From the NCBI GenBank assembly GCA_001725155.1, contig MEFP01000010.1:1-64000 (forward strand): a DNA stretch of 64,000 nucleotides, given 5' to 3'. This document shows positions 43,914 through 52,778 of this stretch, in pieces; the first letter of the stretch is position 1, and every line of letters starts with the position of its first letter. Source of the stretch: Lysobacteraceae bacterium SCN 69-320 (GTDB lineage: Bacteria > Pseudomonadota > Gammaproteobacteria > Xanthomonadales > Rhodanobacteraceae). The translations under genes were made by a program, and so were the position numbers. The notes under the pieces are model-generated. The model made no database searches. It was not told where the DNA came from and worked only from the letters and a program-made list of their open reading frames with translations.

Positions 43914-44960
43914 GTGGACGACGCTGCCGTACAGGCCCTGTTCCTGCCGTTTGTCGACGGCACGCTCGCGCCGCCGGCGCGACTGCTCTGGCTGCGCGCG
44001 CGCGACGGCCAGGGACTGCAACAGTTCCGCTCGCTGTTTCCGGCCAGCACCATCGTCGCCGAGCAGAGCTTCCGTCCGTTTGCCGATGCGTTGCCGGCCT
44101 GGCTGGACGTCAGTGCCGCCGCGACGGGACGCTTCGAGGCCGTGCTGCTGTTGCCGCCGCGCCAGCGCGACGAGGCGCGCGCCTTGCTCGCGCGCGCGCT
44201 GGATCAGGTCGTCGAGGGCGGCCTCGTCGTGGCCAGCGTCGCGAACAACGAAGGCGCGCGCGCGATCCAGAGCGACCTGGCCCGCCTGGCCGGCGAGCCG
44301 GCCGTGCTGTCCAAGCACAAATGCCGCGTGTTCTGGCTGCGTGCCGATGCCGCGCGCCGCGATGCGGCGCTCGTGCAGCAGTGGGCGGCCATCGACGTGC
44401 CGCGCGCGATCGCCGACGGCCGTTTCCTGAGCCGGCCCGGCCTGTTCGCCTGGGATCGCATCGACACGGCGTCGGCGCTGCTCGCCGCGCACCTGCCCGA
44501 GGATCTGGCCGGTGCCGGCGCGGATCTCGGCGCCGGCTACGGCTTTCTGGCCGATGCGGTGCTGCGCCGCTGCGCGCAGGTGACTGCGCTGGATCTGTAC
44601 GAGGCCGAAGCGCGCGCGCTGGCGCTGGCGCAGCGCAATCTCGCCGCGACCGCAGCGGTGCGTGCGGCCCCCGTGGCGCTGGGCTATCACTGGCACGACG
44701 TCGTGCGCGGCCTGCCGCGGCGCTACGATTTCATCGTGATGAATCCGCCGTTCCATCAGGGCCGCGCCGACCGGCCCGAGCTCGGCCGCGGTTTCATCCG
44801 CGCCGCGGCGCAGGCGCTGACGGCGACCGGCCGCCTGCTGCTCGTCGCGAACCGCCATCTGGCCTACGAGGAGGAACTGCAGCGGCATTTCACGCAGACG
44901 CGCGTGCTCGCCGACGCGCAGGGCTTCAAGGTGATACAGGCTCAGGGGACGCGCGCATGA
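43914..44960 (+). CDS. RsmC/RlmG-like 23S/16S rRNA (guanine-N2) methyltransferase
   Basis: 348 residues with a GTG start. Two-domain layout of RsmC/RlmG: an N-terminal degenerate methyltransferase-like half (LLPPRQRDEARALLARALDQVVEGGLVVASVANNEG) and a C-terminal SAM-binding half with GADLGAGYGFLADAVLRR, LDLYEAEARALALAQRNLA, and the guanine-binding NPPF motif (DFIVMNPPFHQG). It methylates N2 of a ribosomal guanine. Which site cannot be settled from sequence alone. Its stop overlaps the ATG of the pseudouridine synthase, so two rRNA-modification enzymes are co-translated. Confidence 0.88.
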   Translation: MDDAAVQALFLPFVDGTLAPPARLLWLRARDGQGLQQFRSLFPASTIVAEQSFRPFADALPAWLDVSAAATGRFEAVLLLPPRQRDEARALLARALDQVVEGGLVVASVANNEGARAIQSDLARLAGEPAVLSKHKCRVFWLRADAARRDAALVQQWAAIDVPRAIADGRFLSRPGLFAWDRIDTASALLAAHLPEDLAGAGADLGAGYGFLADAVLRRCAQVTALDLYEAEARALALAQRNLAATAAVRAAPVALGYHWHDVVRGLPRRYDFIVMNPPFHQGRADRPELGRGFIRAAAQALTATGRLLLVANRHLAYEEELQRHFTQTRVLADAQGFKVIQAQGTRA

Positions 44961-45661
44961 AGCTGCTGCGCTATATCGCCAATCTCGGTTACGGCAGCCG
45001 GCGCGACGTCACCGCACTGTTCCGCGACGGCCGCATCGGCGACGCGCACGGCAACGTGCTCGACGAGGATGCGCGCATCGCGCCGGCCGACGTGCGCATT
45101 GACGGCGAGGTGCTGGACCCGCCGCCGGGCCTGGTCGTGCTGCTGCACAAGCCAGTCGGCTATACCTGCTCGACCAAGGACCCGGGGCGGCTGATCTACG
45201 ACCTGTTGCCGCGGCGCTTCCGCTATCGCGATCCGCTGCTGTCGCCGGTGGGCCGTCTCGACCGCGACACCTCGGGCCTGCTGCTGCTGACCGACGACGG
45301 CGGCCTGCTGCACCGGATCATTTCGCCGAAGGCGCGCATCGCCAAGCATTACGAAGCCGAACTGGCACAGGATCTGCGCGGCGACGAAGCCGCACTGTTC
45401 GCCGGCGGCACCCTGCTGCTGGAATCGGAAAAGACCCCGCTGCTGCCGGCGCAGCTTGCCGTGCTCGCGCCGCGCCGCGTGCGGTTGACCCTGCACGAGG
45501 GCCGCTATCACCAGGTGCGACGCATGTTCGCCGCGACCGGCAACCACGTGACGGCGCTGCATCGCGCCCAGGTGGGCGCATTGACCCTGGACGGCGTGGC
45601 GGCCGGCGAATGGCGCGCGCTGGACGCGTCCGACCTGCAGCGCGTGTTCGCTGCGGACTGA
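44957..45661 (+). CDS. rsuA: RsuA-type 16S rRNA pseudouridine synthase
   Basis: 234 residues, overlapping the previous stop by 4 bases (ATGA). An N-terminal S4-like domain (LLRYIANLGYGSRRDVTALFRDGRI) is followed by the RsuA/RluB/E/F catalytic domain: LVVLLHKPVGYTCSTKD, GRLDRDTSGLLLLTDDG with the catalytic Asp (in RLDRDTSG), HYEAELAQDL and LHEGRYHQVRRMFAATGNHV. The length (234) and S4 region fit RsuA, which makes pseudouridine 516 in 16S rRNA. RluE is the main alternative. Confidence 0.87.
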   Translation: MKLLRYIANLGYGSRRDVTALFRDGRIGDAHGNVLDEDARIAPADVRIDGEVLDPPPGLVVLLHKPVGYTCSTKDPGRLIYDLLPRRFRYRDPLLSPVGRLDRDTSGLLLLTDDGGLLHRIISPKARIAKHYEAELAQDLRGDEAALFAGGTLLLESEKTPLLPAQLAVLAPRRVRLTLHEGRYHQVRRMFAATGNHVTALHRAQVGALTLDGVAAGEWRALDASDLQRVFAAD

Positions 45662-45721
45662 GGTTTCGCCGCATCCGCACGGACCGCTCGCGGCATTGCG
45701 GCGCGGCCGCGCGAAGGAGGC

Positions 45722-46651
45722 TCAGCCCGCCGTTTCGCCGGCAACGCGCGAATCGGTCACGACCCGACGCGCGAGCCGCGCCTCGCGATGCGCGATGTAG
45801 ATGTTGCTGCCGACGATGATCGCGGCGCCGACGCCGGTCCAGAGATCGAGCTTCTCGGCGAACAGGAAATAGCCGAACACGATGACGACGGGCAGCTGCA
45901 GGAAGCTCAGCGGCGTCAGCGCCGACACCTCGCCGAGCTTGAGCGCGCGCGTCCACAGCAGGTGCGCGATCGTGCCGAAGCCGCCGGCCAGAACGACCCA
46001 GAGCCAGATCCAGCCCTGCGGCCATTGCCAGACCGGCAGCGCGCCGGGCAGCGACAGCAGCACCCAGAGCCCGGTCGTGATCAGCACGATCGCGTCGGGG
46101 TGCTCGGTGCGCGAGAGGTATTTGATGCTGATCGCGACGGTGCCGCTCATGGCCGCGGCGAGCAGGGCGATCAGGCTGGCGCCGCTGAAGTCGGCCGCAC
46201 CGGGACGCACGATCACGACGACGCCGATGAAGCCGAGCAATACCGCGGTCCAGCGTCGCAGCCGCACGACTTCACCGAGGAACATGACTGCGCCTATGGT
46301 CACGAACAGCGGCGTCGCATAGGACAGCGAGATGGCCTGGGCCAGCGGCAGATGCACGACCGCCCAGAAGCCGGCGAACATCGAGACGATGCCGATGCAG
46401 CAGCGCAGCACGTAGAAGCGCCATTTGTCCGTGCGCAGCAGGCCTGGTCCGTGGCGCAGCAGCAGCGGCAGCGCGAACACGAAGCCGAACAGGCTGCGGA
46501 AGAACGCGATCTCGAACGCATGCAACTGCTCGGACGCGAGACGGATGGTCACCGTCATGAAGCCGAACAGCACGGCACTGGCCGTCATCAGCAGCGCGGC
46601 CCTGATCAGCGTGGAGGAAGCGGCAGGCGCCGCTTCGGCTGTAGCGTTCAC
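45722..46651 (-). CDS. EamA/DMT-superfamily transporter
   Basis: 309 residues, GTG start. Ten predicted membrane helices in two EamA repeats: LLMTASAVLFGFMTVTIRLA, FFRSLFGFVFALPLLL, CIGIVSMFAGFWAVVHLPLAQAISLSYATPLFVTIGAVMFLGE, LLGFIGVVVIVRPG; then LIALLAAAMSGTVAISIKYLSRTE and SALTPLSFLQLPVVIVFGYFLFAEKLDLWTGVGAAIIVGSNIYI. Typical S-adenosylmethionine/amino-acid or metabolite exporter of the RhaT/YddG class. Inner membrane; substrate unknown. Confidence 0.92.
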   Translation of the reverse strand: MNATAEAAPAASSTLIRAALLMTASAVLFGFMTVTIRLASEQLHAFEIAFFRSLFGFVFALPLLLRHGPGLLRTDKWRFYVLRCCIGIVSMFAGFWAVVHLPLAQAISLSYATPLFVTIGAVMFLGEVVRLRRWTAVLLGFIGVVVIVRPGAADFSGASLIALLAAAMSGTVAISIKYLSRTEHPDAIVLITTGLWVLLSLPGALPVWQWPQGWIWLWVVLAGGFGTIAHLLWTRALKLGEVSALTPLSFLQLPVVIVFGYFLFAEKLDLWTGVGAAIIVGSNIYIAHREARLARRVVTDSRVAGETAG

Positions 46652-46941
46652 GGCAATACCGCGGTCAGACGAAGCGCCTAGCCTAGCGCCGGCCGCGGCA
46701 GTGGCGACAGGGCCAAAGGTGGGGGGCAGGCGAGGGCCAAGCGGCGCGGCGTCTCCGCAGCGGCGGCCGCGGCCGGGGTCGCGCGAATTTTCGCGGTTGC
46801 CGCGCGATGCGGGCCGGGCGGCGCGTCCGATCGGGAGGGAATCTCCCCTCGGTCGTGCGACGGAATCAGGTCTTGCGGCAGCCGCAGCGCGGTCCGTCTC
46901 GGTTACGATGCGGCTCGCCATCGGGATCATCGGGGGACGTC

Positions 46942-49248
46942 ATGAAAACGCTATCGGTAGTGGGGGCCAGCAGTCTGTTCGCCATCGTCCTCGGCCTGTC
47001 GGCGGGCGCATCGGCGGGGCGCGGCGACGATGCAAAGGCGCAAGCGTCCGCCGCCGATCGGGTCGCGGCCGAGAACGCCTCAGCCGCCGAAGAAGAAGTC
47101 GAAGGCGACATGGAACCGGTGGACCCGGCCGAGCAGCGTCCGCAGAAGATGCCGCCGCCGCGGCCGTCCAGCCGCGCCGCCACGGCCGACACCTGGGTCG
47201 CGCTCGGACCGTCGCCGACCCAGTCGGCGCAGGTCGCGGTGCCGCCGGACAACGAAGTCACCGGCGCGATCCACGCGATCGCCGCGCATCCGAGCAATGC
47301 CAGCATCCTGTACATCGGCGCGGTCAACGGCGGCATCTGGAAGACCACCGACGCGACCGCGGCGCGGCCGACCTGGACGCCGCAGACCGACAACCTGCCG
47401 TCACAGTCGATCGGCGCGATCGCGTTCGATCCGACCGACGCGACCAACCAGACCCTGATTGCCGGCATCGGCCGCTTCAGCAACTTCGCCCAGCGCGGCG
47501 ACGACGAGCTCGGCGTCTACCGCACGACCAACGGCGGCGCGAGCTGGACCCTGCACGGCGGCTCGACCCTGCTCGGCCAGAAGATCATCGCGGTCGCCGC
47601 GCGCGGCGCGACCCTGTTCGCGGCCTCGACGACCGGCGGCCTGTACCGCAGCACGAACACCGGCGCGAGCTTCGCGCTGGCCTCGGGCACCGGCGGCCTG
47701 CCGACCGGCGGCATCTTCGATCTCGTCGGCAATCGCGCCAACGTCAATCAGCTCTACGTCGCCGTGCGCGGCAGCGCGCCGAAGGTGCTGCGCAGCGACG
47801 ACGGCGGCGCGACCTGGAACGACGTGACCGCCGGCATCGCGAACCTCAGCAGCGCGACCGGCGCGATACGCCTCGCGGTCGGCCCGTCCAACGTGGTGTA
47901 CGCGGCCATCGTCAACAGCAACATCATTGCCGGCGTCGTGCGCTCGACCAATCTCGGCGCGACCTGGACCGCGATGGACGTGCCGGCCATCCATCCGGGT
48001 GCGCAGGGCAACGTCAACACCTCGATCGCGGCCGATCCGTCCAACGCCAACCTCGTCTATCTCGGCGGCGACCGCATCACCGCCAGTCCGTTCACCGGCA
48101 ACACCGTGCGTGGCGATGCCTCGCTCGCCGCCGGCAGCCAGTTCGCGATCATCCACGGCAGCGGCGCCGGCGGCACCTCGCCGCATGCGGACAGCCGTGC
48201 GATGGCCTTCGACGCCAACGGCAACCTGCTCGAATCCGACGACGGCGGCATCTACCGGCGCAGCACGCCGGCCACGACCGGCACCTGGTCGTCGGTGATC
48301 GGCAATCTCGCGGTGACCGAAGTGCATGACCTGGACCATGACAAGGTCACCAACGTCATCATGATCGGCACGCAGGACAACGGCACGCACATGCAGCAGG
48401 CCGCGGCCAATCCGCGCTGGACCATGATCAACGGCGGCGACGGCGGCGACGCGGCCATCGACGACGACACGCTCGGCATTGCCGGCAGCTATCGCTACAT
48501 CAGTTCGCAGAACAGCGGCGGCTTCCGTCGCGCGCAGTACAACGCGGCGAATGCCTTCGTCAGCAACCTGAGCCTGCCGACGATCGGCGATCCGCAGTTC
48601 GTCACGCCGCTGGAACTGAACGTGACGACGCCGACGCGCCTGCTGATCGGCGGCACGAACGCGATCTACGAGTCGACCAACATCACCACCGGAACACCGA
48701 CCTTCACCTCGCTCGGCACGCCCGGCGCGAACCGCAACGCGATGGCCTACGGCGCGGCCGACAATCCCGATGCGGCCTATGTCGGCAAGAACGCCGCGGT
48801 ATTCCGCCGCCAGGGGGCGTCCTTCGTCGCGACGACGGCCCTGCCGTCCGGCGCGGCCGCGGTCACCGACGTGGCGATGGACCCGAACAATTCGCAGCGC
48901 GTGTTCGCGATCGACGACAACCAGGTGTTCCGCTCGACCGACGGCGGTACGACCTGGCAGGACGTGACCGGCAATCTCGGCACGATCAGTGCGCAGGATT
49001 TCCGCACGATCGAGTACATCCCGAGCGCGTTCGGCGACGGCGTCGCCCTCGGCACGCGTTCGGGCGTCTACTACGCAGCGGTCAATTCCAGCAGCTGGAG
49101 CCTGCTCGGCAGCGGCCTGCCCGACGTGCTCGTGTTCGACCTGCGCTATATCGCGGCCTCCGGCCAGCTGATCGCCGGTACCCTGGGCCGCGGCGTCTGG
49201 CGGCTCAACGTCGTTACCGACCGCATCTTCGCGAACGGATTCCAGTAA
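46942..49248 (+). CDS. Secreted BNR/Asp-box beta-propeller protein with GFQ tail
   Basis: 768 residues, GGGGG just upstream. Signal peptide (SLFAIVLGLSAGASA), an acidic linker, then repeated propeller blades each carrying an Asp-box (TTNGGASWTLHGG, SDDGGATWNDVT, STDGGTTWQDVT) and the lead-in IHAIAAHPSNASILYIGAVNGGIWKTTD. This is the sortilin/VPS10-like and bacterial sialidase-fold BNR architecture without a recognisable catalytic site. The chain ends LNVVTDRIFANGFQ, the third member of the IFxxGF-tailed set in this window. Extracellular, probably a binding or scaffold protein. Confidence 0.88.
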   Translation: MKTLSVVGASSLFAIVLGLSAGASAGRGDDAKAQASAADRVAAENASAAEEEVEGDMEPVDPAEQRPQKMPPPRPSSRAATADTWVALGPSPTQSAQVAVPPDNEVTGAIHAIAAHPSNASILYIGAVNGGIWKTTDATAARPTWTPQTDNLPSQSIGAIAFDPTDATNQTLIAGIGRFSNFAQRGDDELGVYRTTNGGASWTLHGGSTLLGQKIIAVAARGATLFAASTTGGLYRSTNTGASFALASGTGGLPTGGIFDLVGNRANVNQLYVAVRGSAPKVLRSDDGGATWNDVTAGIANLSSATGAIRLAVGPSNVVYAAIVNSNIIAGVVRSTNLGATWTAMDVPAIHPGAQGNVNTSIAADPSNANLVYLGGDRITASPFTGNTVRGDASLAAGSQFAIIHGSGAGGTSPHADSRAMAFDANGNLLESDDGGIYRRSTPATTGTWSSVIGNLAVTEVHDLDHDKVTNVIMIGTQDNGTHMQQAAANPRWTMINGGDGGDAAIDDDTLGIAGSYRYISSQNSGGFRRAQYNAANAFVSNLSLPTIGDPQFVTPLELNVTTPTRLLIGGTNAIYESTNITTGTPTFTSLGTPGANRNAMAYGAADNPDAAYVGKNAAVFRRQGASFVATTALPSGAAAVTDVAMDPNNSQRVFAIDDNQVFRSTDGGTTWQDVTGNLGTISAQDFRTIEYIPSAFGDGVALGTRSGVYYAAVNSSSWSLLGSGLPDVLVFDLRYIAASGQLIAGTLGRGVWRLNVVTDRIFANGFQ

Positions 49249-49266
49249 GGCGCTCGCCCCGGTACG

Positions 49267-49290
49267 TCGCCGCCGGGTCCGCGGCGGCGA
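49267..49290 (+). terminator. GC hairpin after the propeller gene
   Basis: An 8-bp stem (TCGCCGCC/GGCGGCGA) with an 8-nt loop, 18 bases past the stop; no T-tract. Confidence 0.4.
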
Positions 49291-49512
49291 GCGGGCGCGA
49301 AGCATTCGATCGCTGCGAAGTCCGCCATGGACGGCGGCCGGACCTGCGATGGGAGAGCAGCCAGTCGCACCGGAGGTTTGCCGAGCCGACGTTCGCCGCC
49401 GCGGCTTTCGCCGGAAAATGATCCTCGCCGTTGCATTCCTGCGCGATACGAGGTGACCGGGCTCCAAGGGGGAATCCCGGCATTTTCTGGTCATTGCAAA
49501 GGAGCGTTAGCG

Positions 49513-49884
49513 ATGATGTTCAAGTTCCGGCAAGCCTTTCTGTCGTTGGCCCTGGCCGCTGCGGCGCTAGGCGTCTCGACGGCCCATGCCACCTGTACGA
49601 TTTACGCGGACGCCGATTTCAAGGGCGCAAGCGGGGTGGTCCAGCCCAACGATCTGCTGCGGTTCAACGCCGAAGGGACGCGGGATGTCACGCTCCTGCT
49701 TCGCAAGGTCAGGACGTTCCGCGATCCGTCCTGGTTCGAGCAGGTGTCGTCCGTGCAGGTGAGCGAGAAGTGCGAGGCCATTTTCTGGAACAAGAAGGGT
49801 TCGCACGACCGGTTCCGCACCACGGCGCAGCTTCCGCCCGAGTACGACAATCCTGCCCTGGGCGTGCACTGCGAATGCAAATAA
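49513..49884 (+). CDS. Small secreted beta/gamma-crystallin-like protein
   Basis: 123 residues, AAGGAG 8 bases upstream. Signal peptide (FLSLALAAAALGVSTAHA). The mature part begins TCTIYADADFKGASGVV and continues WFEQVSSVQVSEKCEAIFWNKKG, the pattern (aromatic-x-aromatic/Gly ... SSVxV) of beta/gamma-crystallin or streptomycete metalloprotease-inhibitor-like folds. Such proteins bind calcium or inhibit proteases. Four Cys allow two disulfides. It is convergent with the kinase gene. Confidence 0.68.
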   Translation: MMFKFRQAFLSLALAAAALGVSTAHATCTIYADADFKGASGVVQPNDLLRFNAEGTRDVTLLLRKVRTFRDPSWFEQVSSVQVSEKCEAIFWNKKGSHDRFRTTAQLPPEYDNPALGVHCECK

Positions 49885-49914
49885 GCGCGGCCTGAGCCCG
49901 CAGCGAGCAGGAAT

Positions 49915-49951
49915 CCGCCGCCATCTCCCGCCGTCGCGGGGATGGCGGCGG
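49915..49951. terminator. Hairpin between convergent genes
   Basis: An 11-bp stem (CCGCCGCCATC/GATGGCGGCGG) with further inner CCC/GGG pairing, centred between the stops of the crystallin-like and kinase genes. It can act on both strands. Confidence 0.6.
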
Positions 49952-49979
49952 CCGGCGTTCCCGCTCGGGCCGGGCGGTC

Positions 49980-52778
49980 CTAAGGCGACTCCGGCAGCAG
50001 GCGCCGAAATGCCGAATCGGCCGGATAGGCGCTTTCGAGCCGTGTGCGGAATTCGCGTTCGAGCGCCTGCGCCTGCTGGGTGTCGCCCGCAGCGCGCAGC
50101 GCGCGTGCATAAGCCAGGGCGTAGCGCGCGGTACGCGGATGCCGCGCGCCGCGGTCGCTCCGGGTGAGCTCGTAGGCCGATTGCTCCTGTTTCAGCGCAG
50201 CGGTGAAGTCGCCGCGTGCGCGCAGGACCGCCGCGCGTACGGTGGCGGCGCGTGCATGCAGTTCCGCTTCCACGCGATTGCCGACGGCATCGACCTGATC
50301 CAGGAGCGCCGCCGCCTGCGCGTGTTCGCCGTGATCTGCCAGCCAATGCGCCAGCGGCAGACGCGCATAGGCCAGGTCGAGCGAGTCCGCATCGGCTGAG
50401 CTGCGGGTGGCGATGACCGAATCCAGCAGCGAGCGCGCCTCCGTGTCGGCACGGCCGGTCTCCATCAACGCCATGGCCAATGCCACACGAAACACCTGCA
50501 GGCGGTCGTTGTCGCGGCCGTCGACGGCGTCCTCGTGGATCTCCAGCGCCTCGCGCAGCAGTTTCGCTGCGGCATCGAACTCGCCGAGCGCATATCGCAG
50601 CCAGCCTGCATTGAATACGGCCAGCGCGTACTGGGTGCTCTGCGCGCCGTTGCGGCGCAGGATCACCGGAGTTCCCGCAGCCAACGCCGCCGCCGCCTCG
50701 TCGAACAGGCCGTGTTCGGCGAGTTTCTCGCTGAAGAAGACGAGGTCCATCGCCAGTGCTGTGCTGTCCTCGCCGAAGAGTTCCCGCGTCAGTGCGATGC
50801 GTTCGCGCAGGACTGCCAGCCCCCGCTCGGAATTCCCGCTGTAGAGCAGCGTGACGCCGAATTGCTTGAGGGTCACCCGGTAATCGTCACTGTGCTTCGC
50901 GCCGGCGTCGGCGTACAGCGCCAGCGCCCGCTCGCAGAAGCGCAGTGCCCGCGCGTACTCGCCGCTGTTGGAGGCGATGGCGCAAAGATCGAACAGGCTC
51001 TGGGCAATCGCCAGCGGGCTGGCGCCGCCGGCCTCACGCAGTGCCAGCGCCTGCTGTGCAGCACCGTCGGCCCGACTCTGCTTTCCGCCGGCTGCCAGCG
51101 CCTGCGCCAGCGTTCCATAGGCGTCGGCGAGCACGAGGCTGTCGCCGGCCGCATGCCCGGTGATGAGATCGAAGGCCCGTTGTGCGGCCCGCTCGGCTTC
51201 ATCGGTGGAGCCGCGTACGGCAAGAACGCCGATCGCCTTCGCCCGCAGGCTGCGCGCAGCCGCAAGGGGATCGGCCACCGACGGATCGAGGTACAGCTGC
51301 GCGGCCGTCTCGAGCAGCGGTGCGCCGGCCGTGCCTTCGTTGATGCCGCGGTAGGCATTGCCCAGCGCTTCGAGCAGGCGCGCACGCATGCGCGGCTGCC
51401 CGGCGAGTTCCTCGTCCACGCGGTCGCGGCCGCGGTCGAGCACTTCGCGGGCGCTGAAATCGTGCCGCCCGGCGCGAGTGGGATCGGACAAGGTGAAGGC
51501 TGAAATCAGGAACGACGTGGTGCGCTCGGCCAGCTGGGCCTGCAGCCGCGCCTCGCGCTCGGCCTGCACGGTGCGCCAAGTGAATCCGGCAACGATGGCG
51601 AGCAGTGCCGCGCCGGCGGCCAGCGGCCAGCGGTTGCGCTGCACGAAACGCTGCATGGGGTAGATCCGTTGCCCGCGTCTGGCCTGAACCGGGCGCGCGG
51701 CGAGAAAGCATTCCAGGTCCTGCGCGAATTCGCGCAGCGAGGCATAGCGCTGTACGGGCTCGCGCCGCAGGGCCTTCAGCACGATCGCGTCGATGTCTGC
51801 CGGAATGCGGTACGGTCGGAGGCGTTCTGCGACGGCCGCGGCGATGCGCGGACTTTGCCGGCTCGGCGGCAGGACGCTGCCGGACAGGATCGCGTTGGCG
51901 AGCGCATGGCCCGCGGCGCCGGGTTCGAACGGGCGCACGCCGGCGACGAGTTCGTACAGCACGACGCCGAGCGACCACACATCGGTCGCGGTACCCAGCA
52001 GCGCCCCCTCGATCTGCTCGGGACTGGCGTAGGCGAGCGTCATCGCCCGGGGCGCCTGCGTGACCGTAGTGTCGGCGCCGACGAGGCGCGCAATGCCGAA
52101 ATCGAGCAGTTTGGGCTCTCCCGCCGCATCGACCAGAATGTTGGCGGGCTTCAGGTCGCGATGGATGATCAGGCGTTCGTGCGCGTAGGACACCGCCGCG
52201 CAGATCTTCAGGAACAGGCTGATGCGCGCGCGCAGATCGAGTCCGCGCGCGTCGCACCAGTGGTCGAGGCGCTCGCCCTCGACATACTCCATTGCCAGAA
52301 ACGGATCGCCGTCGGCATCCGTGCCGGCATCGACGAGGCGCGCGATATTGGGATGGCTGAGCGTGGCCAGGATGCGCTGTTCGTCCCGGAAGCGGGTTTG
52401 CTGCGCCACCGAGTCCGCGCGCAAGCGTTTCAGTGCGACGCGCTGGCGAACGCCGCCGACCTGCCGCTCGGCCAGCCAGACCACGCCCATGCCGCCTTCG
52501 CCAAGGGGTTCGATCAGGCGATAGCGGCCCGGCGCGGCGGCGTCGACATGCAGATTCGCCGAAAGTTCGACGGCTACCGCCGCGATGGCGGGTGGGATTT
52601 CGTCGGGCGAGGTATCCGTGGCCGCTGCAATGAGCCATTCCACCTCGCGCCGCAGCTGTGCGTCATCGCCGCATAGTTGTTCGAGACCGGCGTTGCGTGT
52701 TTCAGGCGGAAGATCCAGCAGCGCATGGACGATCGACTGTGCGTGTCCGTAAAGCGCGCCGGACGCATCCTCAGGCAT
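49980..52778 (-). CDS. Membrane Ser/Thr protein kinase with TPR-rich C-terminus
   Basis: 932 residues starting MPEDASGALY, overlapping the sigma factor stop by 8 bases. Complete Hanks-type kinase: glycine loop GEGGMGVV (93-100), ATP-binding Lys117 (VALKRL), HRDLKPAN (206-213), DFG (227-229), SPEQ (252-255) and DVWSLGVVLYE. A single membrane helix near 384-401 is followed by about 530 residues of helical repeats (TPR-like: ALGNAYRGIN, LAQALAAGG, RLPLAHWLADHGEHAQAAALLDQVD). The kinase faces the cytoplasm and the TPR part lies across the membrane. Linkage to an ECF sigma factor lacking an anti-sigma gene fits known systems where the kinase activates its sigma by phosphorylation (Xanthomonas PknS/EcfK). 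Confidence 0.92.
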   Translation of the reverse strand: MPEDASGALYGHAQSIVHALLDLPPETRNAGLEQLCGDDAQLRREVEWLIAAATDTSPDEIPPAIAAVAVELSANLHVDAAAPGRYRLIEPLGEGGMGVVWLAERQVGGVRQRVALKRLRADSVAQQTRFRDEQRILATLSHPNIARLVDAGTDADGDPFLAMEYVEGERLDHWCDARGLDLRARISLFLKICAAVSYAHERLIIHRDLKPANILVDAAGEPKLLDFGIARLVGADTTVTQAPRAMTLAYASPEQIEGALLGTATDVWSLGVVLYELVAGVRPFEPGAAGHALANAILSGSVLPPSRQSPRIAAAVAERLRPYRIPADIDAIVLKALRREPVQRYASLREFAQDLECFLAARPVQARRGQRIYPMQRFVQRNRWPLAAGAALLAIVAGFTWRTVQAEREARLQAQLAERTTSFLISAFTLSDPTRAGRHDFSAREVLDRGRDRVDEELAGQPRMRARLLEALGNAYRGINEGTAGAPLLETAAQLYLDPSVADPLAAARSLRAKAIGVLAVRGSTDEAERAAQRAFDLITGHAAGDSLVLADAYGTLAQALAAGGKQSRADGAAQQALALREAGGASPLAIAQSLFDLCAIASNSGEYARALRFCERALALYADAGAKHSDDYRVTLKQFGVTLLYSGNSERGLAVLRERIALTRELFGEDSTALAMDLVFFSEKLAEHGLFDEAAAALAAGTPVILRRNGAQSTQYALAVFNAGWLRYALGEFDAAAKLLREALEIHEDAVDGRDNDRLQVFRVALAMALMETGRADTEARSLLDSVIATRSSADADSLDLAYARLPLAHWLADHGEHAQAAALLDQVDAVGNRVEAELHARAATVRAAVLRARGDFTAALKQEQSAYELTRSDRGARHPRTARYALAYARALRAAGDTQQAQALEREFRTRLESAYPADSAFRRLLPESP

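Noticed and set aside
47401-49494. A 697-codon minus-strand frame opposite the propeller protein
   Set aside because: Repeats Arg/Val/Ala/Asp-rich antisense text of the Asp-box blades; the plus strand has a signal peptide and Asp-boxes.
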